From assembly GCF_018122655.1 (NCBI RefSeq), contig NZ_JAGRQC010000001.1, forward strand, positions 310,001-374,000: a stretch of DNA of 64,000 nt, in the 5' to 3' direction. Position 1 is the stretch's first letter; every line of letters begins with the position of its first letter. Positions 44,978-53,370 of this stretch are shown here, one piece after another. Position numbers and translations under genes: made by a program. Below the pieces are notes generated by a model. That model searched no databases. It was not told the DNA's origin and worked only from the letters and a program-made list of their open reading frames with translations. Source of the stretch: Stakelama marina. GTDB taxonomy: Bacteria; Pseudomonadota; Alphaproteobacteria; Sphingomonadales; Sphingomonadaceae.

Positions 44978-45030
44978 GGCGCGGTTCCTTCAGCGTAAAA
45001 GGACTGTCGCGCCATTAATGCTTGAACGGC

Positions 45031-45723
45031 TTAAGCTTTCCCGGCGTACAGAAGGCGTCCCTCGCCGAGTTTCGCAAATACCTGCTTGAGGTGCTTTTCG
45101 CCGACCGCGAAACAACCCTGGCTGCGGCCGAGCTGACCATATTTGTCGATCATGTCGGCATTGGCGTACCAGGCGCCGTGGATCACGATCGCGCGGTCGC
45201 GGGCATTGTTGTTCGTCGGATCGAGTCCGTCGACACGCTGCGAATGGCCGTGCTTGCCGGTGTAATAGTTCGACGTGACGAACGCACCCTCGCACGTCGC
45301 GTTGGAACCCGGCTCGTTCGAGAAATGCTGTACATAGCCGCTATGCTTCGGATCCGATCCGCTGCCATGGGCGACCAGCAATTCTTTAACGCTGCCGTCT
45401 TCCAGATTGATGAGCTGGAAACGCGGCTTGGCCGAGAAATCGTTGAAATCCGCGATCGCGATAATGTCGCGCTTGGCGATGCGGCCGCTATGACGGTCCA
45501 GTGCGGCGAGTGCGCGGTGGAACAATTCCGGGCGCACGCCGTTGGGGACGGACATCGCAGGCGGTTCTGCCGCCGCAGCGGCCGAAGCACCCGGTTCCGG
45601 CAGGAATGCGCGGTTGCTTTCGGAACTGCGCAAGATGGACGGAGCAGCCACGGCGCCGCCGATGAAAAGTCCTGCACGCAGCAGCGTGCGCCGCGAATGC
45701 GTGCCTGAAAATACTGTACTCAA
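45031..45723 (-). CDS. Murein L,D-transpeptidase catalytic-domain protein with Tat signal
   Basis: A 230-residue periplasmic protein. A twin-arginine signal (SRRTLLRAGLFIGGAVAAPS) is at the N-terminus. The catalytic region has SGSDPKHSGYVQHFSNEPGS, AIVIHGAWYAN (His182) and GRSQGCFAVGEKHLKQVF with nucleophile C204, the pattern of the YkuD_2/'murein L,D-transpeptidase catalytic domain family'. It should act on peptidoglycan stem peptides, as transpeptidase or endopeptidase. It lies downstream of pncC-nadE's operon start, same strand. Confidence 0.88.
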   Translation of the reverse strand: MSTVFSGTHSRRTLLRAGLFIGGAVAAPSILRSSESNRAFLPEPGASAAAAAEPPAMSVPNGVRPELFHRALAALDRHSGRIAKRDIIAIADFNDFSAKPRFQLINLEDGSVKELLVAHGSGSDPKHSGYVQHFSNEPGSNATCEGAFVTSNYYTGKHGHSQRVDGLDPTNNNARDRAIVIHGAWYANADMIDKYGQLGRSQGCFAVGEKHLKQVFAKLGEGRLLYAGKA

Positions 45724-45978
45724 AAAACTATCCCCAGCTCTTTCCCCGGTGATCGAGGATGCATCTTAGCAGAAAAGTTCCTTAAATTGGGACAAATGCC
45801 CCTGCGCGCATCGCATCCGAGGCACGGTTCGCCTTCGATTTCAACGATATCCCGAAAAATTTGGCGGGAGCGCGGCGTCGCTGCATTCCATGCCCGAAAA
45901 TTGCTTACTGCTCGCTTAACCATATAATCGGAGCGTTTCCGGAGTCGCTGCGGCAGGCGTCAGAACAGGGAGGCAGTA

Positions 45979-46659
45979 GTGAAATCGCGTTTCTGGAGTA
46001 GCGGTCTGGCCGCCGCGGCCCTCGCTTTGCTGGCGCCGGGCAGCGCCGCGATTGCCGGACAGCGAACGGTCGAACTGTTCGACGCGGCGCGTGCTCTGGA
46101 CAACGGCCAGTCGGTGTGGGCGGACGATGTCGGTGAAACGGGAAAGATCGAGATCGTCGTCAGCCTGCCGATGCAGACGCTGTTTGTCTATCGCGCGGGA
46201 AGGCTGATCGGCGCGACGTCGGTTTCGACGGGAAAGCCGGGAAAATCGACTCCGACGGGCGAATTCCCGATCCTGCAGAAACAGGTTTTCCACCGTTCGA
46301 ACCTCTATTCGAACGCGCCGATGCCCTTCATGCAGCGGCTTACGTGGAGCGGTGTGGCGATGCATGCCGGATATCTGCCCGGATACCCGGCTTCGCACGG
46401 CTGTATCCGTATGCCGAGGGCATTCGCCAAAAGGCTTTATTCGCTGACCAGCCTCGATACGCCCGTGCTGGTGACGCGGCAATCGGCGCCCGACCGTGCC
46501 GGGCCGCGGACGCCGCCGCTGCTGTCTGCGAAGCCGGGCGATTACACGAGCGAGCGGTTCAATATCGTTACGGACGATGAGGCGGTGTTTGCCGGGCCGG
46601 GACAGCCGGTATTCGCGCCCGCAAAGGCAGTGATCCAGCCGGTGCCGCCGGGCAAGTGA
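45979..46659 (+). CDS. L,D-transpeptidase (YkuD family)
   Basis: A 226-residue secreted enzyme forming 3-3 cross-links or attaching proteins to peptidoglycan. The signal peptide ends near SAAIAGQ. The domain is IVVSLPMQTLFVYRAGRLIGATSVSTGKPGKSTPTGEF, and the catalytic centre GVAMHAGYLPGYPASHGCIRMP has H129, H140 and C142. The start is GTG 45979, with AGGGAGG at 45967-45973 five nt upstream. It is divergent from the Tat-dependent transpeptidase, so two distinct families of the same enzyme class are adjacent. Confidence 0.93.
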   Translation: MKSRFWSSGLAAAALALLAPGSAAIAGQRTVELFDAARALDNGQSVWADDVGETGKIEIVVSLPMQTLFVYRAGRLIGATSVSTGKPGKSTPTGEFPILQKQVFHRSNLYSNAPMPFMQRLTWSGVAMHAGYLPGYPASHGCIRMPRAFAKRLYSLTSLDTPVLVTRQSAPDRAGPRTPPLLSAKPGDYTSERFNIVTDDEAVFAGPGQPVFAPAKAVIQPVPPGK

Positions 46660-46669
46660 AGGACGGAGC

Positions 46670-47008
46670 CTAGGCCGGGCAGAGGATTTTGCGTCGGCCT
46701 TCCTCGATCAGCTTCGTTCGGCCGTCGATAAAGGTTCCGATATCCTCGCCGGTCAGCGGCTCTGCAAAGCGCAGTCCGAACTGCTTGCGGCGCACCCATG
46801 CGACATGCGCGTGATATTCCTGCCCGCACAGTACCAGGCTGCACGCCGTTCCATATTCCGGCGGATCATCGCTGTGCGCGAGCACGGCCGTTCGCGAAAC
46901 GTCGAGCACGTGAATATCGTCGCCCGCGTCGCCCCGTCTGATTTGTGCAGGCTGAAATACCCCAAGGCGCCGCGTTTCGCGCAGCGCGCCCCTCATCATC
47001 TTCGTCAC
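46670..47008 (-). CDS. PilZ-domain protein
   Basis: A 112-residue single-domain protein. RETRRLGVFQPAQIRRGDAGDDIHVLDVSRTAVLAHSD and the C-terminal HAHVAWVRRKQFGLRFAEPL fit the PilZ fold (c-di-GMP receptor). The usual RxxxR at the N-terminus is degenerate (RETRR) and the D/NxSxxG motif reads DVSRTAV, so c-di-GMP binding is doubtful. It is convergent with the YkuD gene, 10 nt apart. Internal ATGs at 46999 and 46996 are alternative starts. Confidence 0.78.
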   Translation of the reverse strand: MTKMMRGALRETRRLGVFQPAQIRRGDAGDDIHVLDVSRTAVLAHSDDPPEYGTACSLVLCGQEYHAHVAWVRRKQFGLRFAEPLTGEDIGTFIDGRTKLIEEGRRKILCPA

Positions 47009-47227
47009 CCCGGTTACCCCAGTTACGCTTCCTACAGTGACAGTAAAATGACTAAAACGGGCTCTCGTTCCATAAAAATATGCGTTAGCAATTGGTTAGG
47101 GACGTTGATGCCGTCAATCCCTTAAGAGGGAATGCGCCCGCTTATCGTTGCATGATTTGTGGTAGCGCAACCTTTCGTCGCGCGGCGCATTGATAGCGCG
47201 ACATCATCAACATCGAACAAGGCAGTT

Positions 47228-47305
47228 ATGCGCAAGGTCATCCCCGTCGTCATGTCGCTCATTCCTCTGGCTGCGGTCGTCAGCGCCTGCGTGATGGTTC
47301 CCTGA
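47228..47305 (+). CDS. Putative 25-residue lipopeptide, entericidin-like
   Basis: A tiny frame MRKVIPVVMSLIPLAAVVSACVMVP with a positively charged start, a hydrophobic core and a lipobox-like VVSAC. AAGG at 47219-47222 is 5 nt from the ATG. If real, a processed product would be a very short lipoprotein, as in entericidin-like peptides. It lies between the PilZ gene and a terminator. Confidence 0.45.
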   Translation: MRKVIPVVMSLIPLAAVVSACVMVP

Positions 47306-47330
47306 CCGAACGGCATGGCAACGCGCCATG

Positions 47331-47373
47331 AAAAAGGGGCCGCCCGGACATCCCGGACGGCCCCTTTTCTTTT
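47331..47373. terminator. Bidirectional terminator of the rpsF-rpsR-rplI operon
   Basis: A 12-bp stem with one mismatch (GGGGCCGCCCGG / CCGGACGGCCCC) and 4-5-nt loop has T-tracts in both directions, 15 nt past the rplI stop. Confidence 0.9.
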
Positions 47374-47387
47374 GGATCGAAGTGCGA

Positions 47388-48008
47388 TCAGCCTTCGGTC
47401 GTCTCGCCCTCTTCGGTCGATGCTTCCTCGCCGCCTTCTTCCGACGCGATCTCGCCGGGTTCGGCGTTGGGATCGCGCTCTTCGGTGAAGCCGGTGACTT
47501 CGCGCTGATCCTCGAACATCGCCGCCATCACGTCGACGCCCTGCGCCTGAAGCTCGGCCTCGTCGGTCGAACGCGCAACGTTGACCTGCACCGTGACCGA
47601 AACCTCGGGGTGGAGCGCGATGCGGACGTCGTGAAGACCGATCGTCTTGATCGGGCGTTCGAGGACGACCTGCGACTTGTTGATCTTGTGATCTTCGGCT
47701 TCGAGCGCCTCGACCACGTCGCGAACCGCGACCGAGCCATAGAGCTGGCCAGCGTTCGACGCCTGACGGATCAGAACGATCGTGGTGCCGTCGACGCCCT
47801 TGGCTTCCTTCTCGGCCTCGGTGCGCTTGGCGGCGTTTTCCGCCTCAAGCCGCTCGCGATTGGCTTCGAAGATCTTCTTGTTCGCCTCGTTGGCGCGCAG
47901 CGCCTTCTTGTTCGGCAACAGGAAGTTGCGGGCATAGCCGTCGCGCACGGTGACGACATCGCCGATGCTGCCGAGCTTTTCGACGCGTTCCAGCAGAATG
48001 ATATCCAT
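47388..48008 (-). CDS. rplI: 50S ribosomal protein L9 with acidic tail
   Basis: A 206-residue L9. The N-terminal domain MDIILLERVEKLGSIGDVVTVRDGYARNFLLPNKKALRA, the long central helix and a C-terminal domain (IGLHDVRIALHPEVSVTVQVNVAR) are complete. About 55 extra residues form a Glu-rich acidic tail (EEGGEEASTEEGETTEG), absent in E. coli L9 (149 residues) but common in alphaproteobacteria. It is the last gene of the operon. Confidence 0.97.
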   Translation of the reverse strand: MDIILLERVEKLGSIGDVVTVRDGYARNFLLPNKKALRANEANKKIFEANRERLEAENAAKRTEAEKEAKGVDGTTIVLIRQASNAGQLYGSVAVRDVVEALEAEDHKINKSQVVLERPIKTIGLHDVRIALHPEVSVTVQVNVARSTDEAELQAQGVDVMAAMFEDQREVTGFTEERDPNAEPGEIASEEGGEEASTEEGETTEG

Positions 48009-48021
48009 GTATCTGCCCTCC

Positions 48022-48246
48022 TTACTTCACGACGTAGGGCAGCAGGCCCAGGTGACGGGCGCGCTTGATGGCCTTGGCCAGCTCGCGCTGCTTCTTGGCG
48101 CTCACCGAGGTGATGCGCGAGGGGACGATCTTGCCGCGTTCGGACACGAAGCCCTGCAGCAGACGGACGTCCTTGTAATCGATGACCGGCGCGTCCTTGC
48201 CCGAGAAGGGGCAGCTCTTGCGGCGGCGGAAAAACGGTCGTGCCAT
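48022..48246 (-). CDS. rpsR: 30S ribosomal protein S18
   Basis: A 74-residue S18: [46 protein letters not shown] followed by the conserved [19 protein letters not shown]. It pairs with S6 on the 30S platform. It lies 18 nt after rpsF and 13 nt before rplI. Confidence 0.98.
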   Translation of the reverse strand: MARPFFRRRKSCPFSGKDAPVIDYKDVRLLQGFVSERGKIVPSRITSVSAKKQRELAKAIKRARHLGLLPYVVK

Positions 48247-48264
48247 TTTGCTGGTCCCTTCCGA

Positions 48265-48630
48265 TTAGTTGTTGTTGTCGCGATCGCGACGGCCACGGCG
48301 CTCGCGGTCGCCCTTGCGCATCATGACCGACGGGCCCTGCTCATGCTCGTCGACGCGGACGGTCATGTAGCGGATCACGTCTTCGTTGATCGCGGTCTGG
48401 CGCTCGAGCTCGGCGACGACGCTGGTCGGACCGTCGATTTCGAGCATCACGAAATGCGCCTTGCGGTTCTTCTGGATACGATAGGCGAGGCTGCGCAGGC
48501 CCCAGGTCTCGGTCTTGACGACCTTGCCTTCGTTGTCCTCGATGATCTTGGTGGCGGTTTCCGCCAGCTGGTCCACTTGCGCCTGGGCCAGATCCTGGCG
48601 CGCAAGGAACACATGCTCGTACAGAGCCAT
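48265..48630 (-). CDS. rpsF: 30S ribosomal protein S6
   Basis: A 121-residue S6, first gene of the operon. [37 protein letters not shown], then [29 protein letters not shown] and [22 protein letters not shown]. The tail is Arg/Asp/Asn-rich ([14 protein letters not shown]). ATG 48630 matches the family N-terminus. Confidence 0.98.
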   Translation of the reverse strand: MALYEHVFLARQDLAQAQVDQLAETATKIIEDNEGKVVKTETWGLRSLAYRIQKNRKAHFVMLEIDGPTSVVAELERQTAINEDVIRYMTVRVDEHEQGPSVMMRKGDRERRGRRDRDNNN

Positions 48631-48793
48631 ATGCTGCTTCTCTCTGTTGGCCGATCGCTGACGCCGCACCGTGCGGACGCCCCTCCGGCTATCGTCTAAA
48701 AACAATCGGGGGCGAAGAGACTGGCCCTTCACCCCGATTGCGGGCGCCTATGCGGTAGATCGCCGCGTTTTGCAACCCTGTGTATCGAGAAAC

Positions 48794-48819
48794 GGGGCGG
48801 CAGTCGAAACCGCCGCCCC
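48794..48819 (-). terminator. Hairpin downstream of the RcnB-like gene
   Basis: An 8-bp stem GGGGCGGC / GCCGCCCC with a 10-nt loop, followed on the minus strand by GTTTCTC. It lies 25 nt past the stop of the gene at 48845. Confidence 0.6.
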
Positions 48820-48844
48820 GCCCGGGAGGACCTGTTCGTCGCGA

Positions 48845-49255
48845 TCAGTTGGCGAGCGCGCCGCCGATCACCGCCCCGATCAATCCGCTCGCGATACCCA
48901 CCAGGACCGCGTCATTGCCCGACCGTACCCAGTGATAGCCGCGCGGCGGGGCGCGAAGGCCGCGATAGTAACGATAGTCGATCTCGCGGTAGCCGGGGGC
49001 ATGGCGCGCGTCGAACCGCTGGCCGCGCTGCCAGCTGCGATACTGGTAGGCGGGTGCCCGGTACTGCACGGTACGCGTCTGGTAACGGACCTGCGGCGTA
49101 TGGCGGACGGTGCGGTTGACGGTCACGGTGCGCTGTTGCGTGCGCTCGACCGTCCGTTGCTGGTCGCTGCGCTGATATTCGTTGTGGCGGGGGGCGGCCA
49201 GCGCCGGTGTCGCGAGCATCGAGGCCGTCGCGGCGGCAAGAACGAGCTTCTTCAT
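48845..49255 (-). CDS. RcnB-family periplasmic protein
   Basis: A 136-residue exported protein. The signal peptide is MKKLVLAAATASMLATPALA. The mature part is Arg/Gln/Tyr-rich (QRTVERTQQRTVTVNRTVRH, YRSWQRGQRF), followed by the RcnB signature IDYRYYRGLRAPPRGYHWVRSGNDAVLV and a final hydrophobic glycine-rich helix (GIASGLIGAVIGGALAN). RcnB affects nickel/cobalt homeostasis in E. coli, but sphingomonads carry many paralogues of unknown role. ATG 49255 with AGGAGA 6 nt upstream is preferred over ATG 49270. Confidence 0.85.
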   Translation of the reverse strand: MKKLVLAAATASMLATPALAAPRHNEYQRSDQQRTVERTQQRTVTVNRTVRHTPQVRYQTRTVQYRAPAYQYRSWQRGQRFDARHAPGYREIDYRYYRGLRAPPRGYHWVRSGNDAVLVGIASGLIGAVIGGALAN

Positions 49256-49431
49256 TTTCAATCTCCTCATCGCTTCGCCCTTTCGGCGATGAGGCCAATA
49301 TCGGAGCGGGCTGTCCCGCAATTGTCCCGAAAACCGGGAAAATGGTCGCAAATTGTCGCACGCTTTTGACGTTCGCCGCGAACCGTCCTAACCGCCTCAC
49401 GCATTGGTATTTCCGCGAAGGGAGAGTTTCA

Positions 49432-50367
49432 TTGCGCGCATTCATCTTCCCCGGCCAGGGCAGTCAGGCCGTTGGCATGGGCAAGGCGCTGGCCGAGGCC
49501 AGCCGGACCGCCCGCGAGGTGTTCGAGGAGGTCGACGAGGCGCTGGGCCAGCATCTTTTTCGCCTGATGACCGAGGGGCCGGAGGACGAGCTGACGCTCA
49601 CCGAAAACGCCCAGCCGGCGATCATGGCGAACGCGATCGCGACGCTGCGCGTGCTTGAAAAGGAAGGCGGCATCCGCCTTGCCGACAAGGCCGATTTCGT
49701 CGCGGGGCACAGCCTCGGTGAATATAGTGCGCTGTGCGCGGCCGAAGCGTTCGACCTTTCGACCACGGCGAAGCTGCTCAAGCAGCGCGGTCAGGCGATG
49801 CAGGCCGCGGTGCCGGTGGGCGAGGGCGCGATGGCGGCGATCCTTGGCGCCGACCGAGAAAAGGCGCAGGCGATCGCCGATGCGGCCGCCGAGGGCGATG
49901 TCTGCACCGTCGCCAACGACAATGATCCCAGCCAGGTGGTGATTTCGGGCGCGAAGGCTGCTGTCGAGCGCGCGGTGCCGCTGGCGAAGGAAATGGGTGC
50001 CAAGCGCGCGGTGCTGCTGCCGGTTTCGGCGCCATTTCACTGCCCGATGATGCAGCCCGCCGCCGATGTGATGGAAAAAGCGCTTGCCGATGTCGCGATC
50101 CGCGGTCCGCTCGTCCCGGTCTATGCCAATGTGACGGCAGCGCCGGTTGCCGATCCCGATACCATCCGCTCGCTTCTTGTCGAGCAGGTGACGGGAATGG
50201 TCCGCTGGCGCGAATCGGTGCTCGCGATGGCGGAAGCAGGCGTCGGCGATTTCGTCGAACTGGGCGGCAAGGTGCTGAGCGCGATGGTAAAGCGCACCGC
50301 GCCCGACACGACCCAGACGAGCGTCGTGACAATGGACGACATCGAGGCGCTGGCGAAAACGCTTTAG
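49432..50367 (+). CDS. fabD: Malonyl-CoA:ACP transacylase
   Basis: A 311-residue enzyme loading malonyl groups on ACP for fatty-acid synthesis. MRAFIFPGQGSQAVGMGK is the conserved start, with nucleophile S94 in VAGHSLGEYSAL, H203 in SAPFHCPMM, and the GQAM / WRESV regions intact. The start codon is TTG 49432, with a GAAGGGAG ribosome site about 6-8 nt upstream; no ATG fits. It heads the fab cluster, but is separated from fabG by a GxxExxY cassette. Confidence 0.97.
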   Translation: MRAFIFPGQGSQAVGMGKALAEASRTAREVFEEVDEALGQHLFRLMTEGPEDELTLTENAQPAIMANAIATLRVLEKEGGIRLADKADFVAGHSLGEYSALCAAEAFDLSTTAKLLKQRGQAMQAAVPVGEGAMAAILGADREKAQAIADAAAEGDVCTVANDNDPSQVVISGAKAAVERAVPLAKEMGAKRAVLLPVSAPFHCPMMQPAADVMEKALADVAIRGPLVPVYANVTAAPVADPDTIRSLLVEQVTGMVRWRESVLAMAEAGVGDFVELGGKVLSAMVKRTAPDTTQTSVVTMDDIEALAKTL

Positions 50368-50369
50368 AT

Positions 50370-50398
50370 TTCGCGCGGAGGCGCTGAGAACACGGAGG
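50370..50398 (+). repeat. Left inverted repeat of the GxxExxY cassette
   Basis: A 29-bp sequence beginning TTCGCGCGGAGGCGC, 2 nt after the fabD stop. Its reverse complement matches 50788-50816 at 24 of 29 positions; all five differences are transitions. Confidence 0.8.
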
Positions 50399-50405
50399 GC
50401 GCGCG

Positions 50406-50831
50406 GTGGAGGATATCGACCGGATCACCGGCGATGTGGTGGATGTGTCGATGCGCATCCACCGAGACCTCGGGCCGGGGCTGCTTGAAAGCGTCTATGA
50501 GGCGGTTCTCGCCGCGAGGTTGCAGGCGATGGGATATTCGGTGCTGCGGCAGTTGCCGATCGATATCGAGTTCGAGAATATTCGCTGCGATGCCGCGTTT
50601 CGTGTCGATCTTCTGGTCGAAGGCCGCGTTCTCGTGGAGATCAAGTCGGTCGAGAAGCTTGCGGAGGTTCATGCCAAGCAGCTCCTGACCTACCTTCGGC
50701 TAACGAAGCAGCCCATCGGGCTGCTGATAAATTTTGGCGGAGAGACGTTGAAGGAAGGCGTGCGGCGGTTGGCGAATAACTACAACCCCTCCGCGCTCCC
50801 GGCGCCTCTGCGCGAACCAACAAAAGGATGA
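50406..50831 (+). CDS. GxxExxY family protein (PD-(D/E)XK-like)
   Basis: A 141-residue protein of the GxxExxY family, named for the motif here at G25, E28, Y31 (GLLESVY). A nuclease-like core follows: AAFRVDLLVEGRVLVEIKSVEKLAEVHAKQLLTYLRLTKQPIGLLINFG, with Asp and E-x-K spaced as in PD-(D/E)XK folds. Function is unknown. The last residues (NPSALPAPLREPTKG) are encoded by the right inverted repeat, so the C-terminus depends on the repeat. It sits between fabD and fabG in an otherwise conserved operon, indicating insertion. Confidence 0.92.
   Translation: MEDIDRITGDVVDVSMRIHRDLGPGLLESVYEAVLAARLQAMGYSVLRQLPIDIEFENIRCDAAFRVDLLVEGRVLVEIKSVEKLAEVHAKQLLTYLRLTKQPIGLLINFGGETLKEGVRRLANNYNPSALPAPLREPTKG
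50788..50816 (-). repeat. Right inverted repeat of the GxxExxY cassette
   Basis: A 29-bp sequence inverted relative to 50370-50398 (24/29). It lies inside the 3' end of the GxxExxY reading frame. The unit between and including both repeats is 447 bp. Confidence 0.8.
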
Positions 50832-50835
50832 TGCA

Positions 50836-51573
50836 ATGTTCGATCTGACAGGAATGACGGCGCTGGTGACCGGCGCGAGCGGGGGGATCGGTTCGGCGAT
50901 CGCGCGGGCGCTGGCGGAGCAGGGGGCGCGGCTGGCGCTGTCGGGTTCCAATGCCGAAAAGCTGGAGGCGTTCAGGGCGGAACTGGGTGGCGATCATGTC
51001 GCGCTGCCGTGCAATCTTGCGGACGGCGCGGCGGTCGACCAACTCGTCCCGCGGGCGGTCGAGGCGCTCGGCAAGGTCGACATCCTCGTCAACAATGCCG
51101 GGGTGACGCGCGACAACCTCGCCATGAGGATGAAGGACGATGAATGGGAACAGGTCATCAAGGTCAACCTTGAGGCGGCGTTCCGCCTCGCCCGTGCCGC
51201 CGCCAGGCCGATGATGAAGGCGCGGTTCGGGCGAATCATCTCGATCACCTCGGTCGTCGGTGCGACCGGAAACCCCGGCCAGGCCAATTACGCCGCGTCG
51301 AAGGCCGGGCTGGTCGGCATGTCGAAAGCGCTGGCGCAGGAACTCGCGTCGCGCGGAATCACCGTCAACTGCGTCGCGCCCGGTTTCATCCGCTCCGCGA
51401 TGACCGACGTGCTGCCCGATGCGCAGAAGGAAGCGCTGACCGGGCGGATTCCCGCAGGTTCGCTGGGCGAAGGCGCCGATATCGGTGCCGCGGTCGTCTA
51501 TCTGGCGAGCAAGGAGGCGGGCTATGTCACCGGCCAGACGCTGCACGTGAACGGCGGCATGGCGATGCTTTGA
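50836..51573 (+). CDS. fabG: 3-oxoacyl-[ACP] reductase
   Basis: A 245-residue short-chain dehydrogenase reducing beta-ketoacyl-ACP with NADPH. The cofactor loop is TGASGGIGSAIA (12-23), NNAGVTRDNL is conserved, catalytic S139, Y152 and K156 lie in SVVGATGNPGQANYAASK, and GFIRSAMTDVLP and GQTLHVNGGMAML complete the family. Ribosome site AAGGA lies at 50822-50826. It is followed by acpP and fabF. Confidence 0.97.
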   Translation: MFDLTGMTALVTGASGGIGSAIARALAEQGARLALSGSNAEKLEAFRAELGGDHVALPCNLADGAAVDQLVPRAVEALGKVDILVNNAGVTRDNLAMRMKDDEWEQVIKVNLEAAFRLARAAARPMMKARFGRIISITSVVGATGNPGQANYAASKAGLVGMSKALAQELASRGITVNCVAPGFIRSAMTDVLPDAQKEALTGRIPAGSLGEGADIGAAVVYLASKEAGYVTGQTLHVNGGMAML

Positions 51574-51732
51574 CGGCGCCGCATGTAAAAAAGACCGCAA
51601 AAGGCGCGGAAACAGCCGAAAATTCGGATGCATGACGGCGATTAGGCGGTGTCTGCCTCTTGTCAGGCAGCGCGGCTCGCTCTAGGTGCGTTCAGGAATT
51701 TGGAATACCCAGTCAGAAGAGGAACAGGGATA

Positions 51733-51969
51733 ATGAGCGAGACCGCCGATCGGGTACGCAAGATCGTCGTCGAGCATCTGGGCGTCGAAGCCGACAAGGT
51801 GACCGAGGATGCGAGCTTCATCGACGATCTGGGCGCGGACAGCCTCGACATCGTCGAGCTGGTCATGGCGTTCGAAGAAGAATTCGGCGTGGAAATTCCC
51901 GACGATGCCGCCGAAAAGATCACGACCGTCAAGGACGCGATCACCTATATCGACGAGCATCAGGGCTGA
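51733..51969 (+). CDS. acpP: Acyl carrier protein (housekeeping)
   Basis: A 78-residue ACP. The 4'-phosphopantetheine site is S37 in [28 protein letters not shown], the canonical motif. It carries acyl intermediates for fatty-acid synthesis and probably supplies palmitoyl chains for sphingolipid synthesis. A strong terminator follows before fabF, consistent with higher acpP expression. Confidence 0.98.
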   Translation: MSETADRVRKIVVEHLGVEADKVTEDASFIDDLGADSLDIVELVMAFEEEFGVEIPDDAAEKITTVKDAITYIDEHQG

Positions 51970-52015
51970 TCCCCGCGAACGGGATCGTCCGCCCTTTGCG
52001 GGCTGGAATGTGAAG

Positions 52016-52067
52016 GAACGGCTTTCCGCCCCAGGGCATTGACCCGGGCGGGAAGCCGTTCGTTTTT
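52016..52067 (+). terminator. Rho-independent terminator between acpP and fabF
   Basis: A long stem GAACGGCTTTCCGCCC / GGGCGGGAAGCCGTTC-type with a central loop and following GTTTTT lies 47 nt past acpP, 23 nt before the fabF ATG. It may cap acpP mRNA or attenuate fabF. Confidence 0.88.
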
Positions 52068-52089
52068 GGAAGAGGTACGGAGAGATCGC

Positions 52090-53349
52090 ATGCGTCGCGT
52101 AGTCGTGACCGGACTGGGCCTCGTCACCCCGCTGGGTGGCGATGTCGAAACGAGCTGGAAGAATATCATTGGCGCCAAATCGGGCGCGGCCACCATTACG
52201 CGTTTCGATGCGACCGACTTCCAGAGCAATTATGCCTGCGAGGTGAAGCCCGCCGACCATGAATATGGTTTCGATGCGGGCAAGCGCGTCGATCACAAGA
52301 TTCAGCGCCAGGTCGATCCGTTCATCGTCTTCGGTATCGATGCCGCGGGGCAAGCGATCGAGGATGCCGGCCTTACCGAAATGACCGAGGAAGAGCGGCT
52401 GCGCGCCGGCTGTTCGATCGGATCGGGCATCGGCGGCCTGCCGGGCATCGAAAGCGAATCGCTGGTGCTCGAACACAAGGGGCCGAAGCGCGTTTCGCCG
52501 CACTTCGTCCATGGCCGCCTGATCAACCTGATCTCGGGTCAGGTCTCGATCAAATACGGCCTGATGGGGCCGAACCATGCCGTCGTTACCGCCTGTTCGA
52601 CCGGCGCGCATTCGATCGGCGACGCCGCGCGGATGATCGCAATGGACGATGCCGATGTGATGCTCGCGGGCGGCGCGGAAAGCGCGATCTGCCCGATCGG
52701 CATCGCCGGCTTTGGCCAGGCGCGTGCGCTCTCGACCGGTTTCCGCGACGATCCGACCAGGGCCAGCCGCCCGTATGACGTCGATCGCGACGGCTTCGTC
52801 ATGGGCGAGGGTGCCGGTGTCGTCGTGCTCGAGGAATATGAGCGTGCGAAGGCGCGCGGCGCGAAGATCTATGCCGAGGTCGTCGGCTACGGCCTGTCGG
52901 GCGACGCCTATCACGTCACCGCACCGCATCCCGAAGGCTCGGGCGCGTTCCGGTCGATGGAGATGGCAATGCGGAAGTCGGGTCTGTCGCTGTCGGACAT
53001 CGATTATGTCAACGCGCACGGCACCTCGACGCCGCTTGGCGACGAGCTTGAGCTTGGCGCGGTTCGCCGCCTGTTCGGCGATGCGATCGGCGACATGTCG
53101 ATGAGCTCGACGAAGTCGGCGATCGGCCATCTGCTCGGCGGCGCAGGCGCGGTCGAAAGCATCTTCTGCATCCTCGCGATGCGCGACCAGATCGTCCCGC
53201 CGACGCTCAACCTCGACAATCCGAGCGAGAATTGCGCGGGCGTCGACCTCGTCCCGCACAAGGCGAAGGAGCGCAAGGTGAAGGCGGTGCTGAACAACAG
53301 CTTCGGCTTCGGCGGCACCAATGCATCGCTGGTGATGAAGGCGGTGTGA
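52090..53349 (+). CDS. fabF: 3-oxoacyl-[ACP] synthase II
   Basis: A 419-residue condensing enzyme elongating acyl-ACP. The catalytic triad is complete: C169 in VTACSTGAHS, H310 in NAHGTSTPLGD and H347 in TKSAIGHLLGGAGAVE with K342. The N-terminus MRRVVVTGLGLVTPLG and C-terminus NSFGFGGTNASLVMK are family-standard. ATG 52090. It is the last of the fab genes before a REP cluster. Confidence 0.98.
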   Translation: MRRVVVTGLGLVTPLGGDVETSWKNIIGAKSGAATITRFDATDFQSNYACEVKPADHEYGFDAGKRVDHKIQRQVDPFIVFGIDAAGQAIEDAGLTEMTEEERLRAGCSIGSGIGGLPGIESESLVLEHKGPKRVSPHFVHGRLINLISGQVSIKYGLMGPNHAVVTACSTGAHSIGDAARMIAMDDADVMLAGGAESAICPIGIAGFGQARALSTGFRDDPTRASRPYDVDRDGFVMGEGAGVVVLEEYERAKARGAKIYAEVVGYGLSGDAYHVTAPHPEGSGAFRSMEMAMRKSGLSLSDIDYVNAHGTSTPLGDELELGAVRRLFGDAIGDMSMSSTKSAIGHLLGGAGAVESIFCILAMRDQIVPPTLNLDNPSENCAGVDLVPHKAKERKVKAVLNNSFGFGGTNASLVMKAV

Positions 53350-53370
53350 TTTTTCGACGGCTCGGTGAAG

